From NCBI RefSeq assembly GCF_029439455.1, contig NZ_JAQFVG010000311.1, positions 1 to 64,000 of the forward strand: 64,000 bases of DNA, written 5' to 3'. Shown here piece after piece: positions 50,283 through 59,174 of this stretch. The DNA comes from Caballeronia sp. BR00000012568055 (GTDB taxonomy: Bacteria; Pseudomonadota; Gammaproteobacteria; Burkholderiales; Burkholderiaceae). A model generated the notes under the pieces. That model did not search any database. It was not told the origin of the DNA and saw nothing but the letters and a program-made list of their open reading frames with translations. A program made the position numbers and the translations under genes. Every line of letters starts with the position of its first letter. The first letter of the stretch is position 1.

Positions 50283-50405
50283 AAGGGCAAGCGGGGGAAG
50301 GCTGACTTCTTAGTGTGGAAAAAAATGTCGGCGAACGCCATATGATAAACCCGCGTTCCTTCGCCTGTGACGACGACAAAAACGCGAATTTGTTTTGCGG
50401 TGCGA

Positions 50406-51773
50406 TCAGCGCATGCCGGGCAACATGCCCTTCATGCCGCGCATCATCTTTTGCAGGTTGCCGCCCTTGAGCTTTTTCATCATGCCGCGCATCTGCTCGT
50501 ATTGATTCAGCATGCGATTCACTTCCTGGACATGCACGCCCGCGCCCGCCGCGATCCGACGCTTGCGCGCCGCCTTGATGAGTTCCGGTTTCGCGCGTTC
50601 CTGAAGCGTCATGGAATTGATGATGCCTTCCATGCGGCGCATCTGCTTTTCGGCGTTGTTCATGTCCGCGCCTTGCGCGGCCTGCTGGAACTGCGCGGGC
50701 AGCTTGTCCATCAGGGACGAAAGGCCGCCCATGTTCTTCATCTGCGCCAGTTGCGCCTTGAAGTCGTTCAGGTCGAAGTCGCCGCCTTTCTTGACTTTGT
50801 CGGCGAGCTTTTGCGCGGCTTGCGTATCGACACCGCGTTGCGCTTCCTCGACGAGCGCCATGATGTCGCCCATGCCGAGAATCCGGTTCGCCATGCGATC
50901 CGGGTGGAACACTTCGAGCCCGTCCAGCTTTTCCGCGACGCCGACGAACTTGATCGGCTTGCCGGTGACATGGCGCACGGACAGCGCCGCGCCGCCGCGT
51001 GAATCGCCGTCGAGCTTGGTGAGGACGACGCCGGTGAGCGGCAAGGCATCGTTGAACGCCTTGGCCGTGTTGACCGCGTCCTGACCGAGCATGGCATCGA
51101 CGACGAACAGCGTTTCAGCGGGCTTGAGCAGCGTATGCAGCTCGCTGATCTCGTTCATCATGGCTTCGTCGATACCGAGACGGCCGGCCGTATCGACGAT
51201 CACGACGTCGTTGTAATGCCGCTTCGCCCAGTCGATCGCCGCGCGCGCGATATCCGCAGGCTTCTGATTCGGCTCCGACGGGAAGAAGTCCGCGCCGACC
51301 TGTTCGGTGACCGTCTGCAACTGACGAATAGCCGCCGGGCGATACACGTCCACGGAAACCGTCAGCACTTTCTTCTTGTGCTTTTCGCGCAGAAATTTGG
51401 CGAGCTTGCCGGACGTGGTAGTTTTACCTGCGCCCTGCAAACCGGCCATGAGGATAACGGCAGGCGGCGCGACCGCGAGATTCAGTTCGGCGGCTTTGCC
51501 TTCGTAATCGCCGCCGATCACGGCAGTCAGTTCGCGCTGCACGACGCCGACCAGCGCCTGACCCGGCGACAGACTGGCCAGCACTTCCTCGCCGAGCGCC
51601 TTTTCCTTCACCTTCGCGATGAACTCGCGCACCACAGGCAGCGCCACGTCTGCTTCGAGCAGGGCGAGGCGCACTTCGCGCAGCATCTCCTGCGTGTTGG
51701 CCTCGGTGAGCCGGGCCTCGCCGCGCAGCGTCTTGACGACGCGCGCCATCCGTTGAGTGAGGTTATCGAGCAT
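50406..51773 (-). CDS. ffh: Signal recognition particle protein Ffh
   Basis: This 455-aa SRP GTPase targets nascent inner-membrane proteins to the translocon. The NG domain has GLQGAGKTTTSGKLA near residue 106, DTAGRLGID near 190 and TKLDGDSRGG near 247. The C-terminal methionine-rich M domain binds 4.5S RNA (MEGIINSMTLQER, then MRGMMKKL and MMRGMKGMLPGMR). The frame extends 22 codons upstream, but the ATG at 51773 gives the family start MLDNLTQR. It is divergent from the CcsA-type gene. Confidence 0.96.
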   Translation of the reverse strand: MLDNLTQRMARVVKTLRGEARLTEANTQEMLREVRLALLEADVALPVVREFIAKVKEKALGEEVLASLSPGQALVGVVQRELTAVIGGDYEGKAAELNLAVAPPAVILMAGLQGAGKTTTSGKLAKFLREKHKKKVLTVSVDVYRPAAIRQLQTVTEQVGADFFPSEPNQKPADIARAAIDWAKRHYNDVVIVDTAGRLGIDEAMMNEISELHTLLKPAETLFVVDAMLGQDAVNTAKAFNDALPLTGVVLTKLDGDSRGGAALSVRHVTGKPIKFVGVAEKLDGLEVFHPDRMANRILGMGDIMALVEEAQRGVDTQAAQKLADKVKKGGDFDLNDFKAQLAQMKNMGGLSSLMDKLPAQFQQAAQGADMNNAEKQMRRMEGIINSMTLQERAKPELIKAARKRRIAAGAGVHVQEVNRMLNQYEQMRGMMKKLKGGNLQKMMRGMKGMLPGMR

Positions 51774-51883
51774 GGGGAGCGCTAAAGAATGCGGCCCTTG
51801 TTTCGCCGAGAACGGATCTTTCGCCCCGCGTTGATGCAAGGGAGAAGACGTCGTGAATCAAGGGCCTAGTGTAAACTTCGAAC

Positions 51884-52795
51884 ATGGATATTGTACTGTA
51901 TGCCCTCACTGCGCTTCTCTACGGCGGACTGGCCGTAGCGGGCTGGCGCGCGCATCGTCACACGGCCGTGGAGCCGGCGCTGGCGGGCGTGCCAGCGGGC
52001 ATTGCGCCGCTTGAAGCGAAACCCAAAACTCCGGCGATGGGCACGGCCACGCGCGCTCTATTATTAATAGCGTTGCTGGTACACGGCGTCTTGCTGCACA
52101 CCACCATCTTTCCCCAGAACGCGATGATCTTCGGCTTCGCGTTCGCGCTCTCGGCCATGTTCTGGCTGGGCGCGGGCATCTACTGGATCGAAAGCTTTTT
52201 CTTTCCGCTCGATGGCCTGCGTCTGCTATTGCTGCCGCTCGCCTGCGTGGCGTCGCTGATGCCGCTGCTGTTCGGCGGCGTGCGCGTGCTCTCGTATTCC
52301 GCCGCGCCGATGTTCAAGCTGCATTTTCTCATCGCCAATATTGCTTACGGCTTGTTTGCGATCGCCGCGCTCCACGCCATTCTGATGCTGATGCTCGAAC
52401 GCCGCCTGCAACGCATGCGCGGCACGGCGCTGCGTCACGCGGACAACGGCGGCTGGCTCGCAAGTTGGCTCGATACCTTGCCGCCGCTGCTTACGCTCGA
52501 AAAACTGCTGTTCCGGCTGATCGGCGCGGGCTTCGTGCTGCTGACGCTCACGCTGTTGTCGGGGATCGCGTTCAATGAGCAACTCGTCGATCGCGCCTTG
52601 CGGCTCGATCACAAGACCGTGTTTGCGTTCCTGTCGTGGCTGATGTTCGGCGCGCTGCTGACCGCGCGCCGCATTTCCGGCTGGCGCGGCCGCGCGGCGC
52701 TGCGTTGGGTGTTGGCGTCGTTCGTTGCGCTGTTGCTCGCGTATGTGGGCAGTCGCTTCGTGTTCGAAGTGCTGCTGCATCGCGCGGTAGTCTGA
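51884..52795 (+). CDS. CcsA/YpjD family inner-membrane protein
   Basis: This 303-aa polytopic protein has about eight membrane spans and the cytochrome c assembly protein (CcsA) fold of the YpjD/HemX group. The region FKLHFLIANIAYGLFAIAALHAILMLML near residue 150 and the DHKTVFAFLSWLMFGALL stretch near 245 hold the family's conserved histidines. It sits divergent from ffh, the same linkage as E. coli ypjD. Its exact role is not known. Confidence 0.85.
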   Translation: MDIVLYALTALLYGGLAVAGWRAHRHTAVEPALAGVPAGIAPLEAKPKTPAMGTATRALLLIALLVHGVLLHTTIFPQNAMIFGFAFALSAMFWLGAGIYWIESFFFPLDGLRLLLLPLACVASLMPLLFGGVRVLSYSAAPMFKLHFLIANIAYGLFAIAALHAILMLMLERRLQRMRGTALRHADNGGWLASWLDTLPPLLTLEKLLFRLIGAGFVLLTLTLLSGIAFNEQLVDRALRLDHKTVFAFLSWLMFGALLTARRISGWRGRAALRWVLASFVALLLAYVGSRFVFEVLLHRAVV

Positions 52796-52814
52796 CCGTT
52801 TTCTGTTGAATCCG

Positions 52815-53150
52815 ATGCGAAACTTCATTCTTCTGATCGCGCTGTTCTTCGTTACGCAATGGCTGCTCAAGAAGCTGCGCCGCGCGAACGAGCGCTCGCA
52901 AGCCGAAGCACGAGCCGATGCGCGATCCGACCCGCGCGCCGACTCACGCACGTCCGGCGCGAACACCCGCACGCGCAGCGATGCCAACGTTGGCAGCGCG
53001 CCGCAATTGCTCGATCCGCTGATCCGCTGCGCGCAGTGCGGCGTGCATACGCCTCGCAGCGAATCCGTGGTCGTAGCGGGCCAGCGCTTCTGCTGCGCCG
53101 ATCACGCTCGCCGATACACCGCCGCCCCGACCGGCCGCGACGCGCGATGA
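52815..53150 (+). CDS. PP0621-type small membrane protein with a zinc-ribbon-like tail
   Basis: This 111-aa protein starts with one membrane span (MRNFILLIALFFVTQWLL), then a low-complexity Arg/Ala/Ser-rich linker (residues 22-60). A conserved C-terminal motif follows, CAQCG near 75 and FCCADHARRY near 95, which could bind a metal. This matches the PP0621 family of unknown function. The ATG at 52815 is used; a TTG at 52806 would add three residues. The stop overlaps ampD by ATGA. Confidence 0.75.
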   Translation: MRNFILLIALFFVTQWLLKKLRRANERSQAEARADARSDPRADSRTSGANTRTRSDANVGSAPQLLDPLIRCAQCGVHTPRSESVVVAGQRFCCADHARRYTAAPTGRDAR

Positions 53151-53728
53151 GCGCATCGCGTATCGACGCGCTGGGGTGGCTGACCGGCGCGACGCGTTTG
53201 CCATCGCCGAACTTCGAGGCGCGTCCCGGCGACGCGGTGCCGACGCTGATCGTCGTGCACAACATCAGCTTGCCGCCCGACGACTTCACGACCGACTCCA
53301 TCGCGCGCTTCTTCCAGAACACGCTCGATCACGACGCGCATCCGTACTTCGATCACCTGCGCGGCATGCGCGTGTCGGCGCACTTCGTGATTCGCCGCAG
53401 CGGTGAGATCGAGCAATTCGTTTCCTGCGATGAGCGCGCGTGGCACGCGGGCGTCTCCACCTTCTTCGGCCGCGAGCGATGCAACGATTTTTCGATCGGC
53501 ATCGAGATGGAAGGCAGCGATAACGTGCCGTTCGACGACGCGCAATACACGGCGCTCGGCAAGCTCGTAAGCATCATCGTCAAGCGTTATCCGATCGATG
53601 CGATCGCCGGGCATTCGGACATCGCGCCTGGCCGCAAGACCGATCCGGGACCGCATTTCGACTGGCCGCGTCTGCGTCAAGACAGCGCCTTGCCTGCCGC
53701 TTTTTTCCCCTTCCGGTCAAACGTCTGA
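53147..53728 (+). CDS. ampD: 1,6-anhydro-N-acetylmuramyl-L-alanine amidase AmpD
   Basis: This 193-aa cytoplasmic zinc amidase removes the stem peptide from anhydro-muropeptides during wall recycling, and so controls beta-lactamase induction in many bacteria. The zinc ligands are His in LIVVHNISLPP near residue 33, and His and Asp in GHSDIAPGRKTDPG and GPHFDW near 155-170. The start at 53147 overlaps the previous stop; a longer upstream frame is less likely. It is the last gene before the nrdA regulatory region. Confidence 0.95.
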   Translation: MSASRIDALGWLTGATRLPSPNFEARPGDAVPTLIVVHNISLPPDDFTTDSIARFFQNTLDHDAHPYFDHLRGMRVSAHFVIRRSGEIEQFVSCDERAWHAGVSTFFGRERCNDFSIGIEMEGSDNVPFDDAQYTALGKLVSIIVKRYPIDAIAGHSDIAPGRKTDPGPHFDWPRLRQDSALPAAFFPFRSNV

Positions 53729-53844
53729 TCGCACAGTAAGGTCTTTCTCGTTGCAGCGCAGCAGCGTCGCGCGCAAGCCCTTGTCGTGATTCGGGAAAGC
53801 AAAAGTCAACCCCGCGCGGACATATCCAAAGCAAATAAACCTTT

Positions 53845-53872
53845 TTGCGACTGTGCGACTGTCCACTATACT
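53845..53872 (+). promoter_or_regulatory. nrdA promoter
   Basis: TTGCGA (53845-53850), a 16-base spacer and TATACT (53867-53872) form a plausible sigma-70 promoter. The -10 element lies inside the first NrdR-like box, which fits repression by occlusion. Confidence 0.6.
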
Positions 53873-53909
53873 TAGCGCCGACAGACGTACTTTGCACTAT
53901 ATCTTGTGT
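53863..53909 (+). promoter_or_regulatory. Pair of NrdR-like boxes upstream of nrdA
   Basis: GCACTATATCTTGTGT (53894-53909) matches the NrdR consensus acaCwAtATaTwGtgt at 14 of 16 positions. A weaker copy, CCACTATACTTAGCGC (53863-53878), lies 31 bp upstream, three helical turns away. NrdR is the ATP/dATP-sensing repressor of ribonucleotide reductase genes and binds tandem boxes on one face. The call is by eye against the consensus. Confidence 0.7.
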
Positions 53910-54205
53910 CATGAAGGCGGCGCCCGCTCCCACGAGCCGGCGCCGTCGGCTTTCCGGCAGTGAGCAGTCAGGCTGGCCCAGGGGCGGTGTGTGCAGCGCT
54001 TCTCGCGGCGGGGAGAGAGGCACCGGACACACCGAGCGCCAGCCGAGCAACACCGTGAAGAACGCATGCAAGTGAACGTGAATTGCGTCGACCGACACCG
54101 CGCGCCAACGCGGGCACCGCACGAGACGCCAAAACAGTGCGGGCCAACAGCGCCGCGATTCGCGTTCCGAGCCTGCTGACCTCACAGTCCGGCTTTACCG
54201 CCCGC

Positions 54206-54221
54206 CTTATTGGCCAATAAG
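54206..54221. repeat. Perfect 16-bp palindrome before nrdA
   Basis: CTTATTGGCCAATAAG is a perfect inverted repeat 51 bases before the nrdA ATG. It could be an operator for an unknown dimeric regulator or an RNA stem with a GGCC loop. Confidence 0.6.
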
Positions 54222-54271
54222 TGATAAATCCGCGGACCATCCGCATCCATCGAACATTTGGAGTTTTGCAC

Positions 54272-57200
54272 ATGCAAACCACCGAGAACGCCACGACTTC
54301 CTTCGAAGGCGCATCCGCACAGCCGATGAGCGGTGCGCAGTCGCCGGGCGCACAGGCGCTCGCGCCCAACACGACGTTTGCCGACTACAAGGTCATCCGT
54401 CGCAACGGAAGCGTGGTGTCGTTCGAACCCACGAAGATCGCCATTGCTGTAACGAAGGCGTTCATCGCCGTGAATGGCGGGCAGGGCGCAGCTTCCGCGC
54501 GCGTGCGCGAGCAGGTCGAGCAACTGACGCAGGCAGTCGTGCGCGCGCTGGTGCGCAGCCGTCCGCATGGCGGCACGTTCCATATCGAAGATATTCAGGA
54601 TCAGGTCGAACTCGCGCTGATGCGCGGCGGCGAGCACAACGTCGCACGTGCTTACGTGCTGTATCGCGAGAAGCGCACGCAGCAGCGTTCGCAAGAGCGC
54701 GCAGCAGGTCAGAGCGCGCAGTCGCATGAAGGCGGCATCATCAACGTGACGGACAACGGCGTCACGAGCCCGCTCGATATGGACGCGCTCAAGGCGCTGA
54801 TCGTTTCGGCCTGCGCCAATCTGGGCGATGCCGTTTCCGCCGATCCGATCGTCGCCGAAACGGTGAAGAATCTGTACGACGGCGTGCCGATGTCGCAGGT
54901 CTACGACTCGGCCATTCTCGCCGCGCGCACGATGATCGAAAAAGATCCGGCGTACAGCCAGGTCACCGCGCGCATTCTGCTGCACACGATCCGCCGCGAA
55001 ATTCTCGGCGGCGAAGTGGTGCAGGCCGAAATGGGCGAGCGCTATGCCGAATACTTCCCGCAGTTCATCAAGCGCGGCATCGAAGCCGGCCTGCTGGATG
55101 ACAAGCTGCAACAGTTCGACCTCAAGCGCCTGGGCGCTGCGCTCGACGCCGGCCGCGATCTGCAATTCGGCTATCTCGGCCTGCAAACGCTGTATGACCG
55201 CTACTTCCTGCACGTCGAAGGCACGCGCATCGAATTGCCGCAGGCGTTCTTCATGCGCGTCGCGATGGGTCTGTCGCTGAACGAAATCGATCGCGAAGCG
55301 CGCGCCATCGAGTTCTACAACGTGCTGTCGTCGTTCGACTTCATGTCGTCCACGCCGACGCTGTTCAACTCGGGCACGCATCGCTCGCAATTGTCGTCGT
55401 GCTATCTGACGACGGTCGCCGACGACCTCGACGGCATCTATGAAGCGCTGAAGGAAAACGCGCTGCTGTCGAAGTTCGCAGGCGGTCTGGGCAACGACTG
55501 GACGCGCGTGCGTGCGCTCGGCTCGCACATCAAGGGCACCAACGGCAAGTCGCAAGGCGTGGTGCCGTTCCTGAAGGTGGTGAACGACACCGCCGTCGCC
55601 GTGAATCAGGGCGGCAAGCGCAAGGGCGCGGTGTGCGCGTACCTGGAGTCGTGGCACCTGGACATCGAAGAATTCCTCGAACTGCGCAAGAACACCGGCG
55701 ATGACCGTCGCCGTACGCACGACATGAACACGGCGAACTGGATTCCCGATCTGTTCATGAAGCGCGTGATGGAAGGCGGCGACTGGACGCTGTTCTCGCC
55801 GTCCACCTGCCCGGATCTGCACGATCTGTTCGGTGCGGACTTCGAAAAGGCGTACACAGCTTACGAAGAGAAAGCCGCGCGCGGCGAGATCAAGCTGTTC
55901 AAGAAGGTGCCGGCCGCGCAACTGTGGCGCAAGATGCTGGGCATGCTGTTCGAAACCGGGCATCCGTGGATCACGTTCAAGGACCCGTGCAACATCCGTT
56001 CGCCGCAGCAGCACGTCGGCGTGGTGCATTCGTCGAATCTGTGCACGGAAATCACGCTGAATACGAGCGACACGGAAATCGCCGTGTGTAACCTCGGTTC
56101 GGTGAACTTGCTGGCGCACATGGTCAAGCAGTCGGACGGTTCGTACACGCTGGATCAGGCCAAGCTCAAGCGCACCATCAGCGTGGCGATGCGCATGCTG
56201 GACAACGTGATCGACATCAACTACTACGCGGTCGCCAAGGCGCGTAACTCGAACCTGAAGCATCGTCCGGTCGGTATGGGCATCATGGGCTTCCAGGACT
56301 GCCTGCACCTGCTGCGCACGCCGTACGCGTCGCCGGAAGCAGTCGAGTTCGCGGATCGTTCGATGGAAGCGGTGTGCTACTACGCCTACTACGCATCGAC
56401 GGAGCTGGCGGAAGAGCGCGGCCGTTACGCGACGTATCGCGGCTCGCTGTGGGATCGCGGCATCCTCCCGCAGGATTCGCTGAAGCTGCTGGCCGAAGCA
56501 CGCGGCGGTTACGTCGAAGTGGACACTTCGGAGTCGATGGACTGGCCCGCGCTGCGTTCGCGTATTTCGACCTACGGTATGCGCAACTCGAACTGCGTGG
56601 CGATTGCACCGACCGCGACGATCTCGAACATCATCGGCGTGTCGGCGTGTATCGAACCGACGTTCCAGAATCTGTACGTGAAGTCGAATCTGTCGGGCGA
56701 ATTCACGGTCGTCAACGACTTCCTCGTGCGTGATCTGAAGGCGCGCGGTCTGTGGGACGAAGTGATGGTGTCGGATCTGAAGTACTTCGACGGCACGCTG
56801 TCGCGCATCGACCGTATTCCGGCCGATCTGCGTGCGATCTACGCCACCGCGTTCGAAGTCGATCCGAAGTGGCTGGTGGAAGCGGCATCGCGCCGTCAGA
56901 AGTGGATTGATCAGGCGCAGTCGCTGAACATCTACATGGCGGGCGCATCGGGCAAGAAGCTGGACGAGGTCTACAAGCTCGCGTGGATTCGTGGTCTGAA
57001 GACGACCTACTATCTCCGTACGATGGCCGCCACGCACGTCGAGAAGTCCACGGTGGCGCACGGCGCGCTGAATGCAGTGCCGTCGTCGAATGAAGGTGGT
57101 TCGGCTGCGCAGGGCGGATTTGGTGGCGCTGGTGGCGGCGCATCGTCCGCTGGTGCGAAGGGTGGCTTCAATGCCGCTGCTGCTGCGCCTGCTCCGGCTG

Positions 57201-57286
57201 TCGAAGCCGCGCCTGAGGCCGATGGTCCCGTCTGCATGATGCGTCCGGGCGATGCGGGCTTCGACGAGTGCGAAGCGTGCCAGTAA
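54272..57286 (+). CDS. nrdA: Ribonucleoside-diphosphate reductase, alpha subunit (class Ia)
   Basis: This 1004-aa enzyme reduces ribonucleotides to deoxyribonucleotides. An N-terminal ATP-cone near residues 45-135 (KVIRRNGSVVSFEPTKIAIAV) is the allosteric switch. NLCTEI at 589-593 carries the active-site Asn, Cys and Glu. TTYYLR holds the paired tyrosines that pass the radical from NrdB, and the C-terminal CEAC pair re-reduces the site. An extra Gly/Ala-rich linker of about 60 residues precedes the tail. It is longer than E. coli NrdA (761 aa) because of the N-terminal region and linker. The ATG at 54272 follows GGAG. Confidence 0.96.
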   Translation: MQTTENATTSFEGASAQPMSGAQSPGAQALAPNTTFADYKVIRRNGSVVSFEPTKIAIAVTKAFIAVNGGQGAASARVREQVEQLTQAVVRALVRSRPHGGTFHIEDIQDQVELALMRGGEHNVARAYVLYREKRTQQRSQERAAGQSAQSHEGGIINVTDNGVTSPLDMDALKALIVSACANLGDAVSADPIVAETVKNLYDGVPMSQVYDSAILAARTMIEKDPAYSQVTARILLHTIRREILGGEVVQAEMGERYAEYFPQFIKRGIEAGLLDDKLQQFDLKRLGAALDAGRDLQFGYLGLQTLYDRYFLHVEGTRIELPQAFFMRVAMGLSLNEIDREARAIEFYNVLSSFDFMSSTPTLFNSGTHRSQLSSCYLTTVADDLDGIYEALKENALLSKFAGGLGNDWTRVRALGSHIKGTNGKSQGVVPFLKVVNDTAVAVNQGGKRKGAVCAYLESWHLDIEEFLELRKNTGDDRRRTHDMNTANWIPDLFMKRVMEGGDWTLFSPSTCPDLHDLFGADFEKAYTAYEEKAARGEIKLFKKVPAAQLWRKMLGMLFETGHPWITFKDPCNIRSPQQHVGVVHSSNLCTEITLNTSDTEIAVCNLGSVNLLAHMVKQSDGSYTLDQAKLKRTISVAMRMLDNVIDINYYAVAKARNSNLKHRPVGMGIMGFQDCLHLLRTPYASPEAVEFADRSMEAVCYYAYYASTELAEERGRYATYRGSLWDRGILPQDSLKLLAEARGGYVEVDTSESMDWPALRSRISTYGMRNSNCVAIAPTATISNIIGVSACIEPTFQNLYVKSNLSGEFTVVNDFLVRDLKARGLWDEVMVSDLKYFDGTLSRIDRIPADLRAIYATAFEVDPKWLVEAASRRQKWIDQAQSLNIYMAGASGKKLDEVYKLAWIRGLKTTYYLRTMAATHVEKSTVAHGALNAVPSSNEGGSAAQGGFGGAGGGASSAGAKGGFNAAAAAPAPAVEAAPEADGPVCMMRPGDAGFDECEACQ

Positions 57287-57316
57287 CGCTGAGTTAGTTC
57301 CGGCAGCTTAGGAACT

Positions 57317-57352
57317 GAAAGCCGGTATCGAGCGATTCGATACCGGCTTCTT
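57317..57352 (+). terminator. Terminator after nrdA
   Basis: An 11-bp core stem (57321-57331 with 57337-57347) flanked by an A-run and followed by TTCTTTATTT lies 35 bases after the nrdA stop. Confidence 0.88.
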
Positions 57353-57386
57353 TATTTGTGACGCTTGCGTGAACGTTGAGCTTGAA

Positions 57387-58784
57387 TCAGCTGCGCGTGC
57401 CTTGCGAAATTTCGGAGCCTGCATCGCGTGACAGACGCGCGGTGATCGGCATCGAAAAGAAAGAGAACAGGCCGACTACGACGAAGGCGGGCCAGAAATC
57501 CGACCACCGCACACTCGCATGACCGTTCAGATACTGCGTGACTTCGAGCGTGATGCCAGCGACGGTCACGCCAAGACCGAGCGATACCTGCTGGATGAAA
57601 CTCGCCAGACTGGTTGCGCGTCCCACGTCCTTCGTCTCGATCTCTGCGTAGGCAAGCGAGTTGAGCGATGTGAATTGCAGCGAAGGAAAGAAGCCGCCGA
57701 GCAACACGACGAGCCAGATCACCCACGTCGGCGTGCCGGGAAAGAACGAGCCGCACGCGGCAATGGCAATACCCGAGAAGACCGCGTTCACGAGCAAGGT
57801 CTGACGGAATCCGAACTTGCGCAACACGTTCGGCGCAACCGACTTCATGAACATTCCGCCAAACGCGGATGCGCACGTAATCGCGCCGGATTTGAACGCC
57901 GACATGCCGAGTCCTTCCTGCAACGCGAGCGGCAGCAGGAACGGCACCGCGCCGAGTCCGATGCGAAACATCGAGCCGCCGAGCACGCTGGCCTGAAACG
58001 TCGGCACGCGGAAGAAGCGCAGATCGAGCAGCGGGCGTTCGCTGCGTCGCGCGTGCAGCAAGTAGAAGACGACGAGCAGCGCGCCGCACAAGCACATCGC
58101 GAACGCGATGCTCTGCGGCACCAGCTCGCCGCCGACCAGCGACAGCCCGAGCATCAGCAACACGCCGGCGCTCGCGGAGAGAAAGAAGCCGAACCAGTCG
58201 AGCGGACCGGGATGCGCCTCGCGCGTATCGGCGATGTATCGATTGGTCAGCCAGATACCGGCAATACCGATCGGAATGTTGATGAAGAAGATCAGACGCC
58301 AGTGCAGATACGTCGTGATGAAGCCGCCGAGCAACGGACCCGCGGCGGGACCGAGCATCGCGGGCACGGCGAGGTAGTTCATCGCGCGGATGAACTCCGA
58401 GCGGCGCACCGAGCGGAAGATGATGATGCGGCCGACGGGCACCATCATTGCGCCGCCTACGCCTTGAATGAAACGCGCGACGGTGAACGGCCCGAGCGAG
58501 GTGGACGCCGCGCACAACAGCGAGCCGACCACGAAGATGCCGATGGCCGTGCGGAACACGGTGCGAGCGCCGAAGCGATCCGCCACCCAGCCGCAGATGG
58601 GAATGAATACGCCGAGCCCGAGCACGTAACTCGTAACGGCGACTTTGAGGGTGACAGGATCGCGACCGAAGGCTCGCGCCATTTCGGGAATCGCAGTAAC
58701 GATGACGTTGGCGTCAACGCTTTCCATGAACATCGCACACGCGACGATGAGAGGAGCAATGAAAGCTTTGGCTACAAGCGGCAT
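57387..58784 (-). CDS. MFS drug/efflux transporter, DHA2 (EmrB/QacA) family
   Basis: This 465-aa inner-membrane protein has about 14 predicted membrane spans. Early motifs are FMESVDANVIVTAIPEMARAFG near residue 20 (the family's first-span D/N motif) and the loop motif A GWVADRFGARTVFR near residue 60. These place it with proton-driven multidrug exporters. It runs opposite to nrdA and nrdB and lies between them, an unusual place. No regulator gene is next to it. The substrate is unknown. Confidence 0.88.
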   Translation of the reverse strand: MPLVAKAFIAPLIVACAMFMESVDANVIVTAIPEMARAFGRDPVTLKVAVTSYVLGLGVFIPICGWVADRFGARTVFRTAIGIFVVGSLLCAASTSLGPFTVARFIQGVGGAMMVPVGRIIIFRSVRRSEFIRAMNYLAVPAMLGPAAGPLLGGFITTYLHWRLIFFINIPIGIAGIWLTNRYIADTREAHPGPLDWFGFFLSASAGVLLMLGLSLVGGELVPQSIAFAMCLCGALLVVFYLLHARRSERPLLDLRFFRVPTFQASVLGGSMFRIGLGAVPFLLPLALQEGLGMSAFKSGAITCASAFGGMFMKSVAPNVLRKFGFRQTLLVNAVFSGIAIAACGSFFPGTPTWVIWLVVLLGGFFPSLQFTSLNSLAYAEIETKDVGRATSLASFIQQVSLGLGVTVAGITLEVTQYLNGHASVRWSDFWPAFVVVGLFSFFSMPITARLSRDAGSEISQGTRS

Positions 58785-58905
58785 GGGGAATCGCGATGGA
58801 CTCTTGGCGGCAAGAGCGGCGATTATGGCACCGAAGTGGCGCGACCGACGAGCGGATACATCACGCAGCGTGTCGTGCAGAACATAGAGAAGGAGTGAAC
58901 ACGCG

Positions 58906-59118
58906 ATGGACCCGCACGATCTTCAACGTCTCGTCACGCAGACGATGCCCTACGGCAAGTACAAGGATCGCGTGCTCGCGGACTTGCCTGGACACTATCT
59001 CGCGTGGTTCGCGCGTGAGGGTTTTCCAGAAGGCAAGCTCGGCAAGTTGCTTGCGCTGATGCACGAGATCGATCACAACAACCTTCGGTCGCTGCTTGAT
59101 CCGCTGCGTGGGCGGTGA
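58906..59118 (+). CDS. DUF3820 family protein
   Basis: This 70-aa protein has the DUF3820 signature: MPYGKYKDRVLADLPGHYLAWF near residue 14 and a helical second half (FPEGKLGKLLALMHEIDHNNL). The family is widespread in proteobacteria; related segments are found in putative quorum-sensing and nuclease-like proteins, but the function is unknown. GAAGGAG precedes the ATG. It lies between the MFS gene and the nrdB leader. Confidence 0.8.
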   Translation: MDPHDLQRLVTQTMPYGKYKDRVLADLPGHYLAWFAREGFPEGKLGKLLALMHEIDHNNLRSLLDPLRGR

Positions 59119-59127
59119 ATGGGCGGT

Positions 59128-59174
59128 GAACAATAGGTAGTGTTAACGTGCTTCGATAACACAAGATATTGTGG
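59128..59174 (+). promoter_or_regulatory. Pair of NrdR-like boxes upstream of nrdB
   Basis: ACACAAGATATTGTGG (59159-59174) matches the NrdR consensus at 14 of 16 positions and GAACAATAGGTAGTGT (59128-59143) at 12 of 16. Their spacing is 31 bp, identical to the pair before nrdA. This suggests nrdB has its own NrdR-regulated promoter. A clear -35/-10 pair was not identified. Confidence 0.65.

Larger units (their letters stand above)
53729..54271 (+). promoter_or_regulatory. nrdA upstream region and long leader
   Basis: About 540 bases contain no supported gene. Near 53845-53909 are the promoter and NrdR-like boxes listed separately. The remaining leader of about 390 nt is GC-rich and folds into several local stems. 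It ends with a perfect 16-bp palindrome 51 bases before nrdA. An open frame on the plus strand (53845-54075) has no ribosome site and is not taken as a gene. Confidence 0.6.

Noticed and set aside
54182..57061. A 959-codon open frame on the minus strand opposite nrdA
   Set aside because: It is the mirror of a highly biased GC-rich gene. The sequence is rich in Arg, His and Ala with no recognisable domain, and nrdA on the plus strand is certain.
57519..58898. A 459-codon plus-strand open frame opposite the MFS gene
   Set aside because: Composition is Arg/Glu/His-rich without any domain, whereas the minus-strand frame gives a clear 14-span transporter.
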